Shown in pieces: positions 31,952 to 32,573 of a stretch of DNA of 32,573 nucleotides. Made by a program: the position numbers and the translations under genes. The DNA is from Deltaproteobacteria bacterium (lineage in GTDB: Bacteria > Myxococcota_A > Polyangia > Haliangiales > Haliangiaceae). The stretch's first letter is position 1; every line of letters starts with the position of its first letter. The DNA is taken from positions 1 through 32,573 of the forward strand of contig JAKQOD010000180.1 in assembly GCA_029565465.1 (NCBI GenBank), given 5' to 3'. Under the pieces are notes generated by a model, which had not been told where the DNA came from, searched no databases, and saw only the letters and a list, made by a program, of their open reading frames with translations.

Positions 31952-32573
31952 GCGATCCCATCGACGAACTTGCTCGCCAGTTGCAACTGCCTCCACGCAG
32001 CAACGCGGAAGTTGAAATGCAACGCCGCCAGCTGCTCGCCAGCGTCGATCAACCTCACGCACACGCGGCCCTTCCGCGCTGGGTGCTGCGGTGGCTCTTG
32101 CCTACTGGCGCCCTCGCGGCTGTAGCCGCGCTTGCGTTGATCGTCTGGAACGCCAACCGCAGCGCAACGCCAACCGCCCAGATCGCCGCCACACGCGTTG
32201 ATGCAAGCAACGGCGCCAATTACTCGCTGAGCCAGCAAGGACCTAACGGAGTCTTGCACGTGGTAAGCGGGCGCCTTTCGGTAACGGTGCCGGAACATGC
32301 AGTTGTTATTGCAACAATTGACACTAGCCGCGAAACAATTACCGCGCAGACGGGTGCGTTTGAGCTAGCCGTCGCGGAAAGGCAGCGCACCGTGCGCGTC
32401 TTTGCTGGCCGGGTCACCGTTGCGGCCGATCGCAAGATCGTAGAAGTTGTCGCGCCCAATTCATATCAATGGGACTTTGCGCCAACACAAACCGCTGCTG
32501 CAGTAGTTGCCGATGCGCCGCCACCGACGCCATCGACGCCATCGACGCCATCGACGCCACCGACGACGACACC
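31948..32573 (+). CDS. FecR-like anti-sigma factor (C-terminus outside window)
   Basis: The frame is open from ATG 31948 to the window edge, with 208 codons and no stop. Residues 1-45 are a short cytoplasmic part. A membrane helix covers about 46-68 (LLPTGALAAVAALALIVW). A FecR-type beta domain follows: NYSLSQQGPNGVLHVVSGRLSV, VVIATIDTSRETITAQTGAFELAV, VRVFAGRVTVAADRKIVEVV. The end of the visible part is a Pro/Thr/Ser repeat that continues past the edge. It overlaps the sigma factor stop by ATGA. By family logic, it holds the sigma factor at the membrane and releases it on a signal in the envelope. Confidence 0.8.
   Translation, partial: MSDPIDELARQLQLPPRSNAEVEMQRRQLLASVDQPHAHAALPRWVLRWLLPTGALAAVAALALIVWNANRSATPTAQIAATRVDASNGANYSLSQQGPNGVLHVVSGRLSVTVPEHAVVIATIDTSRETITAQTGAFELAVAERQRTVRVFAGRVTVAADRKIVEVVAPNSYQWDFAPTQTAAAVVADAPPPTPSTPSTPSTPPTTT
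32521..32565 (+). repeat. 9-bp tandem repeat in the FecR-like gene
   Basis: Five copies of a CCATCGACG-type unit (the first and last read CCACCGACG) encode a PTPSTPSTPSTP stretch in frame. The length multiple of three keeps the frame, so copy number could vary between strains without breaking the protein. The repeat reaches almost to the window edge. Confidence 0.85.

Noticed and set aside
32521-32565. Short tandem repeat considered as a CRISPR-like array
   Set aside because: The unit is 9 bp without spacers and is in frame with the FecR-like gene, coding for a Pro/Thr/Ser tail.

Overview
The window looks like a chromosomal segment from a myxobacterium-type organism (Myxococcota, plausibly a Kofleriaceae/Haliangiales-like lineage). 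This is inferred from gene style, not from any search. DNA is GC-rich, genes are short and closely packed on both strands, and about a third of the products are lipoproteins with a lipobox Cys followed by low-complexity Asp/Ala/Pro/Ser linkers. Two of these begin with the CGRV-Phe style (2240 and 18004 genes). There is also a MYXO-CTERM-like sorting tail, a MopE-like metal-binding motif, LamG and DUF1554-like lipoproteins, and an ECF sigma/FecR-type pair. No rRNA, tRNA or CRISPR array was seen, and no gene-free stretch exceeds 300 bases.

Layout. 1-6.5 kb: small lipoproteins, an RBBP9-type hydrolase, a YheU-family protein, a MYXO-CTERM-like protein, a DUF1554-like lipoprotein, a TfoX-N protein, a beta-helix protein and membrane proteins. 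6.5-8.1 kb: a PadR repressor with an operator-like palindrome, followed by a HAAS-SEDS (FtsW/RodA-like) membrane protein. 8.1-10.5 kb: a compact AT-richer island (next paragraph). 10.5-22.4 kb: a Tat-exported extradiol dioxygenase-like protein, more lipoproteins, a DUF1963 protein, a glycosidase-like lipoprotein, a beta-propeller lipoprotein and a gluzincin metalloprotease. 22.6-28.4 kb: a hotdog thioesterase, a protein with a histone-like basic tail, two tandem paralogues (third copy at 13.1 kb), an FMN reductase, and a BlaI/BlaR1(M56)-like pair whose M56 gene looks frameshifted at its 3' end. 28.4-32.6 kb: a hypothetical protein, then a run of lipoprotein, exported protein, ECF sigma factor and FecR-like anti-sigma factor cut by the window edge.

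The main discovery is the 8144-10475 island. It encodes a retron: an msr-msd-like ncRNA (12-bp a1/a2 inverted repeat, TTAGC branch-point context, GTTTCG-containing hairpin) directly upstream of a retron-type reverse transcriptase (YADD, VTG). A divergently transcribed gene beside it encodes an Mrr N-terminal winged-helix domain fused to an intact Hanks-type Ser/Thr kinase. The island lies between perfect 89-bp direct repeats that duplicate the junction of two convergent chromosomal genes, so both neighbours keep their 3' ends. I infer an anti-phage retron whose effector is an Mrr_N-kinase. I do not recall that pairing as an established retron type.
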